DNA of 64,000 bases from Rhodanobacter sp. T12-5 (GTDB taxonomy: Bacteria > Pseudomonadota > Gammaproteobacteria > Xanthomonadales > Rhodanobacteraceae). The stretch covers positions 62,001 to 126,000 of the forward strand of contig NZ_NPKN01000003.1 of NCBI RefSeq assembly GCF_008329435.1, given 5' to 3'. Below the pieces are notes generated by a model. That model saw nothing but the letters and a program-made list of their open reading frames with translations. It was not told where the DNA came from and did not search any database. The position numbers were made by a program, and so were the translations under genes. Below, piece by piece: positions 1 through 8,881 of this stretch; the first letter of the stretch is position 1; each line of letters begins with the position of its first letter.

Positions 1-2586
1 CGTTCGGGCGTTTCCGTCGAAGCCCGCCGCGCCTTGCGGCAGTTGCTGGGTGACGTCGACAGGGACCTGGCGGCCGCATTTCGCCAGGGCGCCGATGCCA
101 GTGTGCTGGCGCAACGCCGTGGCAACCTGGTCGGGCAAGTGGTGGCGCATGTATGGACGGCTTGTCTCGGCGAGGCCGCCGAGACGACGCTGTTTGCAGT
201 CGGCGGCTTCGGTCGGGGCCTGCTGTTTCCCTATTCCGACGTGGACCTGCTGGCGCTGGTGAATGCACCCGAACCGGCGCGCCTGCGCGCGCTTGAGCAA
301 TTTTTCGCCACGTTGTGGGATGTCGGGTTGAAGGTCGGCCATGCAGTACGCGACCCGGCGCAATGCCGCGCGTTGGCGGCGCGGGATGCCAGCGTATTCA
401 CCAGCCTGCTGGATGCGCGCCGGCTCGCTGGCGATCCGGCGTTTGCGCTGCGCTTGCGAAGCATCGTGGACGACCCCGCGTTGTGGCCGCCTGTGGCCTA
501 TCTCGCCGCACGGCTGGCCGAGCGCGATGCGCGCCATGCGCGCTATGACGATACCGCCTACAACCTCGAGCCCAACCTCAAGGATGGCCCGGGCGGCCTG
601 CGTACGCTCGATTCGCTGCGCTGGATGGCGCGGCGGCTGGCGCACGCGGACGACCTGTCCGACATGGTGGCGGAGGGGCTGCTCGACCCGGCCGAACAGG
701 CCGCGCTGGAACAGTCCGAAGCGACCTTGCGCCGCTATCGCTACGCGCTGCACCTCGAGGCCGGCCGACCGGAGGAGCGGCTGCTGTTCGATTATCAGCG
801 CGCGCTGGCCACGCGGCTTGGCTTCGAGGACGAGCACGAGAAGAACCTTGGCGTCGAGCAGTTCATGCAGGGCTATTACCGCGCCGCCAGCCAGGTCGAG
901 CGGCTCGGCGTGCAGGTTGCCGAGCGTTTCGAGGAAATGCTGGAGCCGCCCGGCGAGGCAGTGGCCGTGGGGCGTGAATTCGTGCGCTACGGCCAGCGGC
1001 TGGCAGCGCGCGACCCCCAGCTTTTCATGCGGCGACCGGCCGCCTTGGTCGAGATTTTCATCGCACGGCTGGATCAGCCGGGTGTACTGGGTTTCAGTGC
1101 CGACACCATGCGCCGCATCCATCAGGCGACCGCTGCGCATGCCAGCGTGCTGGCCGACGATGGGGATGTTCTGGCGGCATTCCTGCAACTGCTGCGGCGC
1201 GGCGCGGTGGCGGTGGAGGCGTTATGGAGGATGAATCGGCATGGATTGCTGGCGGCGATCCTGCCCGCGTTCGGGAAAGTCTTCGGGCGCATGCAATACG
1301 ACTTGTTCCACGTCTATACGGTCGACGAACACACCTTGCGCGTACTGCGCAACATGGCGCGCTTTGCCGACCCGGCGGCACAGCGCGAATTTCCGCTCGG
1401 CTGCGAAATATGGGCGAGCCTGCCCAAGCCCGAGATACTGCTGCTGGCCGCGCTGTTCCACGACATCGCGAAGGGTCGTGGCGGTGATCATTCGATGCTG
1501 GGCGAGCAGGATGCGCGTGCATTCTGCGCCCGACTGCAACTGCCGCCGGGTGATGTCGAGCGGGTCGCCTGGCTGGTGCGGTGGCATTTGCTGATGAGCA
1601 CCACGGCGCAACGCCAGGACATCACCGACCCCGACGTCGTGCACCGGTTTGCGGACATCGTCGGCGATCGCGAACGACTTGGCCGGCTGTACCTGCTGAC
1701 CATTGCCGACATCATCGGCACCAGCCCGCGATTGTGGAACGGCTGGAAGGATCGGCTGCTGTCCGATCTGTGTGTGGCGACCCGGTATGCATTGCGCAGC
1801 GACGTGGAACTGCCGCGCGATATCGGTGTGCGCGTGCATGAATGTTCCGAATATGCGCTGGCGCTGTTGATGAACGAAGGACATGACGAAGCGGATGTCC
1901 TGCGGGTCTGGGCGGATTTTCCGCAGCTCAGTTTCCTGCGTCACCGACCCGAGCAGATCGCCTGGCAGACTGGCGCAATCATGCGCGCGCGGGGCGTGTT
2001 GCCGCTGGTTGCCGTGCACCCGCTGTCGGTGCGCGGCAGCACGGAGCTGTTCGTTTATGCACCGGATCGCGACGGGTTGTTCGCCACCGTCACTGCGGTG
2101 CTCGACCGGTTGCGTTTCTCGGTGGTCGAGTCACGCATCCTCAGTTCGCCGACCGGAATGGCACTGGACACGTTCCTGCTGCTCGACGCCGACAGCCAGC
2201 AGCCGGTCAGCATCGCCCGCGCCGAGGAGTTGCAGCAACGGCTGCAACGCGCGCTGGCTCAGCCCGCCGGCGTGCAGCCGAGCAGGCGCGGGATGTCGCG
2301 TCACCAGAAGCACTTCCAGATGACGCCGAAGATCAGCTTCCACGCTGCTGGCGATCGTACCCAACTGGCGCTGATCGGCACCGATCGTCCCGGCCTGCTG
2401 GCTGCCGTGGCACAGGTGATGCTGAGTACCGAAGTGCGCGTGCACGATGCGCGCATCGCCACGTTCGGCGAGCGCGTGGAGGATTTCTTCCAGCTGACCG
2501 ATCGCCACAATGCGCCGCTCGATGCCGGCCTGCAGGAGCGATTGTTGCAGGCATTGCTCCAGCGGATCGGACCGGCGCAGGATTGA
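1..2586 (+). CDS. glnD: [Protein-PII] uridylyltransferase/uridylyl-removing enzyme (5' end outside window)
   Basis: Bifunctional nitrogen sensor that uridylylates PII (GlnB/GlnK) when glutamine is low and removes UMP when glutamine is high. The frame is open from base 1. The first start-like codon is a TTG at 34 (850 residues from there), but family members are about 860-890 residues, so the true start probably lies just upstream of the window. Counting from 34, the nucleotidyltransferase signature GGFGRG (57-62) with the SDVD acidic motif (68-71) is intact. An HD-domain motif FHDIAKGRGGDHS lies near 475 and two C-terminal ACT domains lie near 670 and 780 (each with a DR-GL core). Its likely substrate GlnK is encoded in this window at 39851-40189. 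Confident. Confidence 0.95.
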   Translation, partial: RSGVSVEARRALRQLLGDVDRDLAAAFRQGADASVLAQRRGNLVGQVVAHVWTACLGEAAETTLFAVGGFGRGLLFPYSDVDLLALVNAPEPARLRALEQFFATLWDVGLKVGHAVRDPAQCRALAARDASVFTSLLDARRLAGDPAFALRLRSIVDDPALWPPVAYLAARLAERDARHARYDDTAYNLEPNLKDGPGGLRTLDSLRWMARRLAHADDLSDMVAEGLLDPAEQAALEQSEATLRRYRYALHLEAGRPEERLLFDYQRALATRLGFEDEHEKNLGVEQFMQGYYRAASQVERLGVQVAERFEEMLEPPGEAVAVGREFVRYGQRLAARDPQLFMRRPAALVEIFIARLDQPGVLGFSADTMRRIHQATAAHASVLADDGDVLAAFLQLLRRGAVAVEALWRMNRHGLLAAILPAFGKVFGRMQYDLFHVYTVDEHTLRVLRNMARFADPAAQREFPLGCEIWASLPKPEILLLAALFHDIAKGRGGDHSMLGEQDARAFCARLQLPPGDVERVAWLVRWHLLMSTTAQRQDITDPDVVHRFADIVGDRERLGRLYLLTIADIIGTSPRLWNGWKDRLLSDLCVATRYALRSDVELPRDIGVRVHECSEYALALLMNEGHDEADVLRVWADFPQLSFLRHRPEQIAWQTGAIMRARGVLPLVAVHPLSVRGSTELFVYAPDRDGLFATVTAVLDRLRFSVVESRILSSPTGMALDTFLLLDADSQQPVSIARAEELQQRLQRALAQPAGVQPSRRGMSRHQKHFQMTPKISFHAAGDRTQLALIGTDRPGLLAAVAQVMLSTEVRVHDARIATFGERVEDFFQLTDRHNAPLDAGLQERLLQALLQRIGPAQD

Positions 2587-2629
2587 GCAACGCTTCGATG
2601 CGATCGGGCAATCGCGCGTTATCATCGCA

Positions 2630-2650
2630 GCCGCTGCGTATTGCAGCGGC
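2630..2650 (+). other. Hairpin upstream of the HemJ/CopD-like gene
   Basis: GCCGCTGC (2630-2637) and GCAGCGGC (2643-2650) form an 8-bp stem with a 5-nt loop, ending 14 bases before the ATG at 2665. A TATCAT -10-like hexamer lies just upstream at 2620-2625, so the hairpin would be near the 5' end of the transcript. No U-tract follows, so it is not a normal terminator. Function unknown. Confidence 0.4.
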
Positions 2651-2664
2651 CACCCGTATCCGTC

Positions 2665-3114
2665 ATGACCTACCTGCTGATCAAGTCGCTGCATCTGCTG
2701 TTCGTCATCGCCTGGATGGCCACCGTGTTCTACCTGCCGCGGATCCTGGTGAACCTTGCCGAGACCGCCGACGAACCGGCCGTGCAGACGCGGCTGCAAC
2801 TGATGGGGCGGCGGCTGTACAAGTTCGGCCACAACATGTTCGGCATCGCGTTCCTGTTCGGACTGGCACTGTGGCAGGGCTGGCGGGTGTTTCCGCAGAG
2901 CTTGCCGAATGTCACGGCCGGGATGCACTGGATCGACGCCAAGCTGACCCTGGTTGCCGTGCTGCTGGTGTATTTCGTGTGGGCCGGACGCATGCTCAAG
3001 CGCAGCTCGAAGGGCATTGCGTTGCCGTCGGCACGCACGCTGCGCTGGCTCAACGAGCTGCCGGTGCTGTTGCTGCTGGGCGTGGTCTACCTGGTGATCG
3101 CCAAACCGTTTTGA
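2665..3114 (+). CDS. HemJ/CopD-family integral membrane protein
   Basis: A 149-residue protein with four predicted membrane segments. The N-terminal KSLHLLFVIAWMATVFYLPR segment, a central GRRLYKFGHNM stretch, MHWIDAKL and a C-terminal RWLNELPVLLLL...IAKPF match the HemJ family (UPF0093), which oxidises protoporphyrinogen IX in many bacteria lacking HemG or HemY. CopD-type annotation is common for the same fold. An in-frame TTG at 2641 exists, but the ATG at 2665 begins directly before the first membrane helix and is preferred. It stands alone, 78 bp after glnD and convergent with the epimerase downstream. The heme role is family inference; no other heme gene is nearby. Confidence 0.8.
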   Translation: MTYLLIKSLHLLFVIAWMATVFYLPRILVNLAETADEPAVQTRLQLMGRRLYKFGHNMFGIAFLFGLALWQGWRVFPQSLPNVTAGMHWIDAKLTLVAVLLVYFVWAGRMLKRSSKGIALPSARTLRWLNELPVLLLLGVVYLVIAKPF

Positions 3115-3141
3115 AGCAGCTATAGGGTGCGCTCCTGCACG

Positions 3142-4146
3142 TCAGTTGTAGTACCCGCGGTACCACTCGACGAAGCGCGCCACCCCATCCTCGATCGAGG
3201 TATTCGGCGCATAGCCCACGTCGCGGCGCAGTGCCGATACGTCGGCCCAAGTGTCCGGCACGTCGCCAGGCTGCATCGGCAGAAACCGCTTTTCCACGGT
3301 GCGGCCGAGGTTCTGTTCCAGCAGCTCGATGAAGCGCATCAGCTGCACGGGTTGGTCGTTGCCGATGTTGTAGACGCGATATGGCGCGCTCGACGTACCC
3401 GGATTCGGCAGTTCGGCGTTGTACGCCGGGTCGGGTGCGGCGGGGTGGTCGAGCGTCCGGATCACGCCCTCGACGATGTCGTCGATATAGGTGAAATCGC
3501 GGCTGTGGTTGCCGTGGTTGAACACGTCGATCGGTTCGCCGCGGCTGATACGGTCGGCGAACAGGATCGGCGACATGTCCGGCCGGCCCCATGGCCCGTA
3601 CACGGTGAAGAAGCGCAGGCCGGTAGTGGGAAGGCCGTATAGATGGCTATACGTATGCGCCATCAGCTCGTTCGCCTTCTTGCTTGCGGCGTAGAGGCTG
3701 ACGGGGTGGTCGACCGCATCCTCCACCGCGAACGGCAGTTTGCGGTTCGCGCCGTAGACCGAGCTGGACGAGGCATAGACCAGGTGCTCGACCTCGTTCT
3801 GCCGGCAACCTTCCAGGATGTTGACGAAGCCGACCAGGTTGCTCTGCACATAGGCGCGCGGATGCTTGATGGAATAACGAACGCCGGCTTGCGCGGCAAG
3901 ATTCGCCACCCGCTGCGGCTTGAACGAAGCGAAGGCGCGGTCCACCGCTGTCGCGTCGGCAAGGTCGCCACGCTGATGGGTGTAGTTCGGGTGGTCGATG
4001 AAGCGCGCCAGGCGCGCTTCCTTCAGCGCCGGGTCGTAATAGTCGTTGTGATTGTCGAAGCCATGAACCACATCGCCGCGTGCCAGCAAGCGTTGCGCCA
4101 GGGCGGCGCCGATGAAGCCGGCTGTGCCGGTAACCAGGATGCGCAT
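3142..4146 (-). CDS. NAD-dependent epimerase, UDP-glucuronate 4-epimerase-like
   Basis: 334-residue extended short-chain dehydrogenase. The N-terminal GTAGFIG is the dinucleotide-binding glycine motif. YAASK is the catalytic Tyr-x3-Lys, and an SSSSVYG stretch precedes it, as in nucleotide-sugar epimerases. HNDYYDPALKEARL and RFFTVYGPWGRPDM are typical of the UDP-glucuronate/UDP-galacturonate 4-epimerase group, so the likely role is making UDP-GalA or a similar precursor for lipopolysaccharide or capsule in the cytoplasm. It is not in an operon with other polysaccharide genes, so the exact sugar is uncertain. Length is normal for the family. Confidence 0.85.
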   Translation of the reverse strand: MRILVTGTAGFIGAALAQRLLARGDVVHGFDNHNDYYDPALKEARLARFIDHPNYTHQRGDLADATAVDRAFASFKPQRVANLAAQAGVRYSIKHPRAYVQSNLVGFVNILEGCRQNEVEHLVYASSSSVYGANRKLPFAVEDAVDHPVSLYAASKKANELMAHTYSHLYGLPTTGLRFFTVYGPWGRPDMSPILFADRISRGEPIDVFNHGNHSRDFTYIDDIVEGVIRTLDHPAAPDPAYNAELPNPGTSSAPYRVYNIGNDQPVQLMRFIELLEQNLGRTVEKRFLPMQPGDVPDTWADVSALRRDVGYAPNTSIEDGVARFVEWYRGYYN

Positions 4147-4212
4147 GGATTGTCCTCGGGATGCGCCGGCATTCTATCGCGGGCTCCCGTGACCGGGCCG
4201 TACAGGTGAAGA

Positions 4213-4241
4213 TTGACAGTGGGTTTGAGCTAAACTAGCGT
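4213..4241 (+). promoter_or_regulatory. Candidate sigma-70 promoter for thrS
   Basis: A perfect -35 hexamer TTGACA (4213-4218) is followed 17 nt later by TAGCGT (4236-4241), a weak -10. Transcription would start near 4248, giving a leader of about 148 nt before thrS. Confidence 0.45.
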
Positions 4242-4247
4242 CTTCGC

Positions 4248-4381
4248 ACTATTCACGATACAAGGTGGCCCGCGCCACGCCGGCCGAGTGTGCGACATGG
4301 CAACTACCCGCTGCTCCTGCTGATATTCACGACGCCTTGTGCTTTTTTGTTGAAGAAGGGCGGATGCCCTTTTTTGCTTTT
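4248..4381 (+). promoter_or_regulatory. Structured thrS leader with terminator-like hairpin
   Basis: The expected transcript contains a GTGGC/GCCAC hairpin (about 4264-4277), a hairpin with a GTGTgcgACAT core near 4291-4301, and a possible long-range helix between ACAAGG (4259-4264) and CCTTGT (4335-4340). It ends in AAGGGC-GGAT-GCCCTT (4356-4371) followed by TTTTTTGCTTTT. The last element looks like an intrinsic terminator and lies about 20 nt before the thrS ATG, so it is positioned as an attenuator. In E. coli thrS is controlled translationally by ThrRS binding its leader; whether that applies here cannot be told from sequence alone. Confidence 0.5.
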
Positions 4382-4395
4382 CAGAGAATGCTTCC

Positions 4396-6297
4396 ATGAT
4401 TGAGATCACGCTACCCGACGGCAGCAGGCGCCCGTTCGACCATCCCGTCACGGTGCAGGACGTGGCCGCCTCCATCGGCGCTGGCCTGGCCAAGGCGACC
4501 CTGGCCGGCAAGGTCGACGGCACGCTGGTCGACGCCAGTTTCCCGATCGAGCACGACGCCAGCCTGCAGATCGTCACCGAGAAGAGCCCCGAGGCGCTGG
4601 AGATCCTGCGCCATTCCACCGCGCACCTGATGGGCCAGGCGGTGCAACGGCTGTTTCCGGGAGCGCAGGTCACCATCGGACCGGTGATCGAGAACGGCTT
4701 CTACTACGACTTCGCCTACGAGCGTCCGTTCACCCCGGACGACCTGCCGAAGATCGAGGCGGAGATGCACAAGATCGTCGCCGAGCAGTTGCCGGTGACG
4801 CGCAGCGTGAAGTCGCGCGACGAGGCGGTGGCGTTCTTCCGCGGGCTGGGCGAAAGCTACAAGGCCGAGATCATCGAGGGCATTCCGGCCGACCAGGCGC
4901 TGTCGCTTTATTCGCAGGGCGAGTTCACCGACCTGTGCCGCGGCCCGCACGTGCCGAACACCGGCAAGCTGCATTCCTTCAAGCTGATGAAGGTGGCCGG
5001 CGCGTATTGGCGCGGCGATTCGAACAACGCGATGCTCAGCCGCATCTACGGCACCGCCTGGCTCAACGACAAGGATCTGAAAGCCTATCTGTTCCAGCTG
5101 GAAGAGGCCGAGAAGCGCGACCACCGCAAGATCGGCAAGCAGCTCGACCTGTTCCACCAGCAGGAAGAAAGCCCGGGCATGGTGTTCTGGCATCCGAACG
5201 GCTGGGCGATCTGGCAGCAGGTCGAGCAGTACATGCGCGGCGTCTACAAGAAGAGCGGCTACCAGGAAGTGCGCTGCCCGATGGTGCTGGACGTGTCATT
5301 GTGGAAGCGCTCCGGGCATTGGGACAACTACGCCGAGAACATGTTCTTCACCGAGTCGGAAAAGCATACGTTCGCGCTGAAGCCGATGAACTGCCCGGGC
5401 CACGTGCAGGTGTTCAACACCGGCCTGCACAGCTACCGCGAGTTGCCGATCCGCTATGGCGAGTTCGGCGGCTGCCATCGCAACGAGCCGTCCGGCGCGC
5501 TGCACGGCATCATGCGCGTGCGTGCGTTCACCCAGGACGACGGCCACATCTTCTGTACGCCCGAGCAGGTCGAGGCGGAAGTCACCGCGTTCCACCTGCA
5601 GGCCATGAAGGTGTATGCCGACTTCGGCTTCACCGACCTGGCGATCAAGCTGGCACTGCGGCCGGACAAGCGCATCGGTTCCGACGAATTCTGGGATCGC
5701 ACCGAGGAAATGCTGCGCCGCGCGCTGCGTGCTGCCGGCGTGGAATGGGAGGAATTGCCCGGCGAAGGGGCGTTCTACGCCCCCAAGATCGAATACCACC
5801 TCAAGGACTCGATCGGCCGCGCCTGGCAGGTCGGCACCATGCAGGTCGACTTCATGATGCCGGAGCGTCTCGACGCCGAGTACGTGGACGAGCACTCGCA
5901 GAAGCAGCATCCCGTGATGTTGCATCGGGCCATTGTCGGTTCGATGGAGCGCTTCATCGGCATCCTGATCGAGCACCATGCCGGCCTGCTGCCGGCCTGG
6001 CTGGCCCCGGTGCAGGCGGTGGCGTTCAATATCACCGACGCTCAGGCCGATTATGTCCGTGAGGTAACGCAAACCCTTGTCGACAAAGGTTTCCGGGTAC
6101 AATCGGATTTGCGCAACGAGAAAGTCGGCTATAAAATCCGCGAACATACGATGCAGAAAGTGCCTTATCTCCTCGTGGTCGGTGACCGCGAGAAAGAAAC
6201 AGGGACCGTTTCTGTGCGTACCCGTTCCGGTGAAGATCTGGGCAGCATGCCGCTGGCCGACTTCGTCGAGCGACTGGAGACCGAGACCCGGCGCTGA
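4396..6297 (+). CDS. thrS: Threonyl-tRNA synthetase
   Basis: 633-residue class II aminoacyl-tRNA synthetase that charges tRNA-Thr in the cytoplasm. An N-terminal TGS domain (about 1-61) is followed by the editing domain with HSTAH (His73/His77) and the CRGPH motif near 182 that clears mis-charged Ser. The catalytic core has MNCPGH near 332-337 (zinc ligand region), motif 2 in the [14 protein letters not shown] stretch, and motif 3 before a C-terminal anticodon-binding domain. Length matches the family (about 640). It is the first gene of the classical thrS-infC-rpmI-rplT-pheST-ihfA cluster. The Shine-Dalgarno sequence is weak, which fits translational control by the leader. Confidence 0.98.
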   Translation: MIEITLPDGSRRPFDHPVTVQDVAASIGAGLAKATLAGKVDGTLVDASFPIEHDASLQIVTEKSPEALEILRHSTAHLMGQAVQRLFPGAQVTIGPVIENGFYYDFAYERPFTPDDLPKIEAEMHKIVAEQLPVTRSVKSRDEAVAFFRGLGESYKAEIIEGIPADQALSLYSQGEFTDLCRGPHVPNTGKLHSFKLMKVAGAYWRGDSNNAMLSRIYGTAWLNDKDLKAYLFQLEEAEKRDHRKIGKQLDLFHQQEESPGMVFWHPNGWAIWQQVEQYMRGVYKKSGYQEVRCPMVLDVSLWKRSGHWDNYAENMFFTESEKHTFALKPMNCPGHVQVFNTGLHSYRELPIRYGEFGGCHRNEPSGALHGIMRVRAFTQDDGHIFCTPEQVEAEVTAFHLQAMKVYADFGFTDLAIKLALRPDKRIGSDEFWDRTEEMLRRALRAAGVEWEELPGEGAFYAPKIEYHLKDSIGRAWQVGTMQVDFMMPERLDAEYVDEHSQKQHPVMLHRAIVGSMERFIGILIEHHAGLLPAWLAPVQAVAFNITDAQADYVREVTQTLVDKGFRVQSDLRNEKVGYKIREHTMQKVPYLLVVGDREKETGTVSVRTRSGEDLGSMPLADFVERLETETRR

Positions 6298-6341
6298 GCG
6301 TCGAGCGGTTTTTTTCATAACTTCTTCTGGAGGATCGTGGT

Positions 6342-6866
6342 ATCGCAACCACCGACAACAAGGGCAATCGTCGTAACCTGGAAATCCGTGTGCCGCGGGT
6401 GCGTGTCATTGGTGCCGATGCGGAACAGCTCGGAATCCTGACTCGCGACGAAGCGCTGGCACTGGCACAGGAAGCAGGCATGGATCTGGTCGAGATCCAG
6501 CCGAACGGCGACCCTCCGGTCTGCCGCATCATGGATTACGGCAAGTTCAAGTTCGAAGCCCAGAAGAAGGTTCAAGCTGCCAAGAAGAAGCAGAAGCAGG
6601 TCGAGATCAAGGAAGTGAAGTTCCGTCCGGTCACCGACGTGGGCGACTACCAGATCAAGCTGCGCAACATGCTTCGCTTCCTGGAAGAGGGCGACAAGGT
6701 CAAGGTCACCATCCGCTTCCGCGGCCGCGAGATGTCGCATCAGGATCTGGGCCAGAACCTGGCCAGGAGGATCCAGGAAGACGTCGGCGAGAACGGCCAG
6801 GTCGAGTCTTTTCCGCGGCTGGAAGGGCGTCAGATGGTCATGATGATCGGGCCCAAAAAGAAATAA
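6342..6866 (+). CDS. infC: Translation initiation factor IF-3 (AUC start codon)
   Basis: IF-3 keeps 30S subunits apart from 50S and proofreads the start codon. The first in-frame ATG (6480) would delete the N-terminal domain, and the GTG at 6390 would delete its first strand. Conservation continues upstream ([17 protein letters not shown]) to an ATC codon at 6342-6344, placed 8 nt after a strong GGAGG (6329-6333), with an in-frame stop (TAA, 6318-6320) above it. I therefore call ATC as the start, giving 174 residues (E. coli 180). E. coli infC uses AUU and IF-3 represses its own rare-start mRNA; an AUC start should work the same way. The C-terminal domain ([23 protein letters not shown]) is intact. 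Confidence 0.95.
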   Translation: MATTDNKGNRRNLEIRVPRVRVIGADAEQLGILTRDEALALAQEAGMDLVEIQPNGDPPVCRIMDYGKFKFEAQKKVQAAKKKQKQVEIKEVKFRPVTDVGDYQIKLRNMLRFLEEGDKVKVTIRFRGREMSHQDLGQNLARRIQEDVGENGQVESFPRLEGRQMVMMIGPKKK

Positions 6867-7180
6867 ATCGCTGGCGACGTTGTTTTATGCGGCAGGAGCC
6901 CGTTCGCGTCGTCTGAAAGCGGCTGTTTCATTGCGCTGCGCGGCAAGCCCGGCACCCTCACCTCAATCCTCTCACCCGCAAGGGGACTCCCAAGGTCGCC
7001 GCAGGGAGAGGAGGCGACGGTCAGCACTTCGTGCTGGCATTAGGCTTTATGAACCCGTATGATTACGGGTTCGACCCGCCTGGATGGGTCGTGCACCGAT
7101 CGTGGCAGGACGGAAAGAGCAACCGGCGGTTGCCGCCAGATCAGTCAGAAACGGGATCATTCCCACTCAAGGAGCATCTC
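6867..7180 (+). promoter_or_regulatory. infC-rpmI spacer with a run of hairpins (candidate L20 leader) and a degenerate repeat
   Basis: 314 bp without a gene. An imperfect palindrome with CCTCTC (6968-6973) and GAGAGG (7006-7011) arms resembles a decayed intergenic repeat. It is followed by four compact hairpins: CAGCAC/GTGCTG (7022-7036), GAACCCGTA/TACGGGTTC (7051-7072, 9-bp perfect stem, TGAT loop), GACCC/GGGTC (7073-7090) and GCAACC/GGTTGC (7119-7133). None has a U-tract. In E. coli, ribosomal protein L20 represses rpmI-rplT by binding a leader structure, so this spacer is the natural candidate for an equivalent element. That function is inferred. Confidence 0.5.
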
Positions 7181-7375
7181 ATGCCCAAGATCAAGACCAA
7201 CCGGGCGGCTGCGAAGCGTTTTCGCAAGACCGCGTCGGGCAAAATCAAGTGCGGTCATGCCTTCCGGTCACACATCCTGACCAAGAAGTCGACCAAGTTG
7301 AAGCGCGGCCTGCGTGCCAAGAATCACCTGAAGGCGTGTGACGCCCCGGGTGTAGCGCGCATGTTGCCGTACTGA
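7181..7375 (+). CDS. rpmI: 50S ribosomal protein L35
   Basis: 64-residue basic protein starting [14 protein letters not shown] with [10 protein letters not shown] in the middle, the standard L35 sequence and length. A Shine-Dalgarno-like AAGGAG (7169-7174) precedes the ATG by 6 nt. An in-frame extension to 7031 exists but covers the hairpin leader and is not coding. It is 17 bp upstream of rplT and probably co-transcribed and co-regulated with it. Confidence 0.97.
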   Translation: MPKIKTNRAAAKRFRKTASGKIKCGHAFRSHILTKKSTKLKRGLRAKNHLKACDAPGVARMLPY

Positions 7376-7392
7376 AGACGAGGAGATAAACC

Positions 7393-7752
7393 ATGGCTCG
7401 TGTAAAGCGTGGCGTTACCGCCCGTCGTCGTCACAAGAAAATCATCGGTCGTGCCAAGGGCTACTACAACGCCCGGCGCAAGGTCTTCCGCGTTGCCAAC
7501 CAGGCCGTCATCAAGGCCGGCCAGTACGCCTATATCGGCCGCAAGCAGCGCAAGCGCCAGTTCCGTGCGCTGTGGATCGTCCGCATCAACGCCGCCGCAC
7601 GCATGTTCGGGCTGTCCTACAGCCGCCTGATCAATGGCCTGAGCAAGGCCGGCATCACCGTCGACCGCAAGGTCCTCGCTGATATCGCCGTGCACGACAT
7701 CAAGGCGTTTGAAGTGATCGCCGAGAAAGCGAAGGCCAGTCTGGCCGCTTGA
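7393..7752 (+). CDS. rplT: 50S ribosomal protein L20
   Basis: 119-residue L20 with the canonical start [16 protein letters not shown], the basic central segment and the C-terminal region ([20 protein letters not shown]) that binds 23S rRNA. L20 is essential for early 50S assembly and in other bacteria represses its own operon through the rpmI leader. The ATG follows GAGGAG (7380-7385) at good spacing. It is followed by a strong terminator before pheS. Confidence 0.98.
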   Translation: MARVKRGVTARRRHKKIIGRAKGYYNARRKVFRVANQAVIKAGQYAYIGRKQRKRQFRALWIVRINAAARMFGLSYSRLINGLSKAGITVDRKVLADIAVHDIKAFEVIAEKAKASLAA

Positions 7753-7784
7753 TCGTCGGACGCTCCTGCGTCAGCACGATATGA

Positions 7785-8858
<1,074 letters not shown>

Positions 8859-8881
8859 CCGCGCCAGCAGGGACACGACAC

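Noticed and set aside
34-36. TTG as true start of glnD
   Set aside because: The frame stays open to base 1 and the family is 10-40 residues longer, so the start is more likely outside the window.
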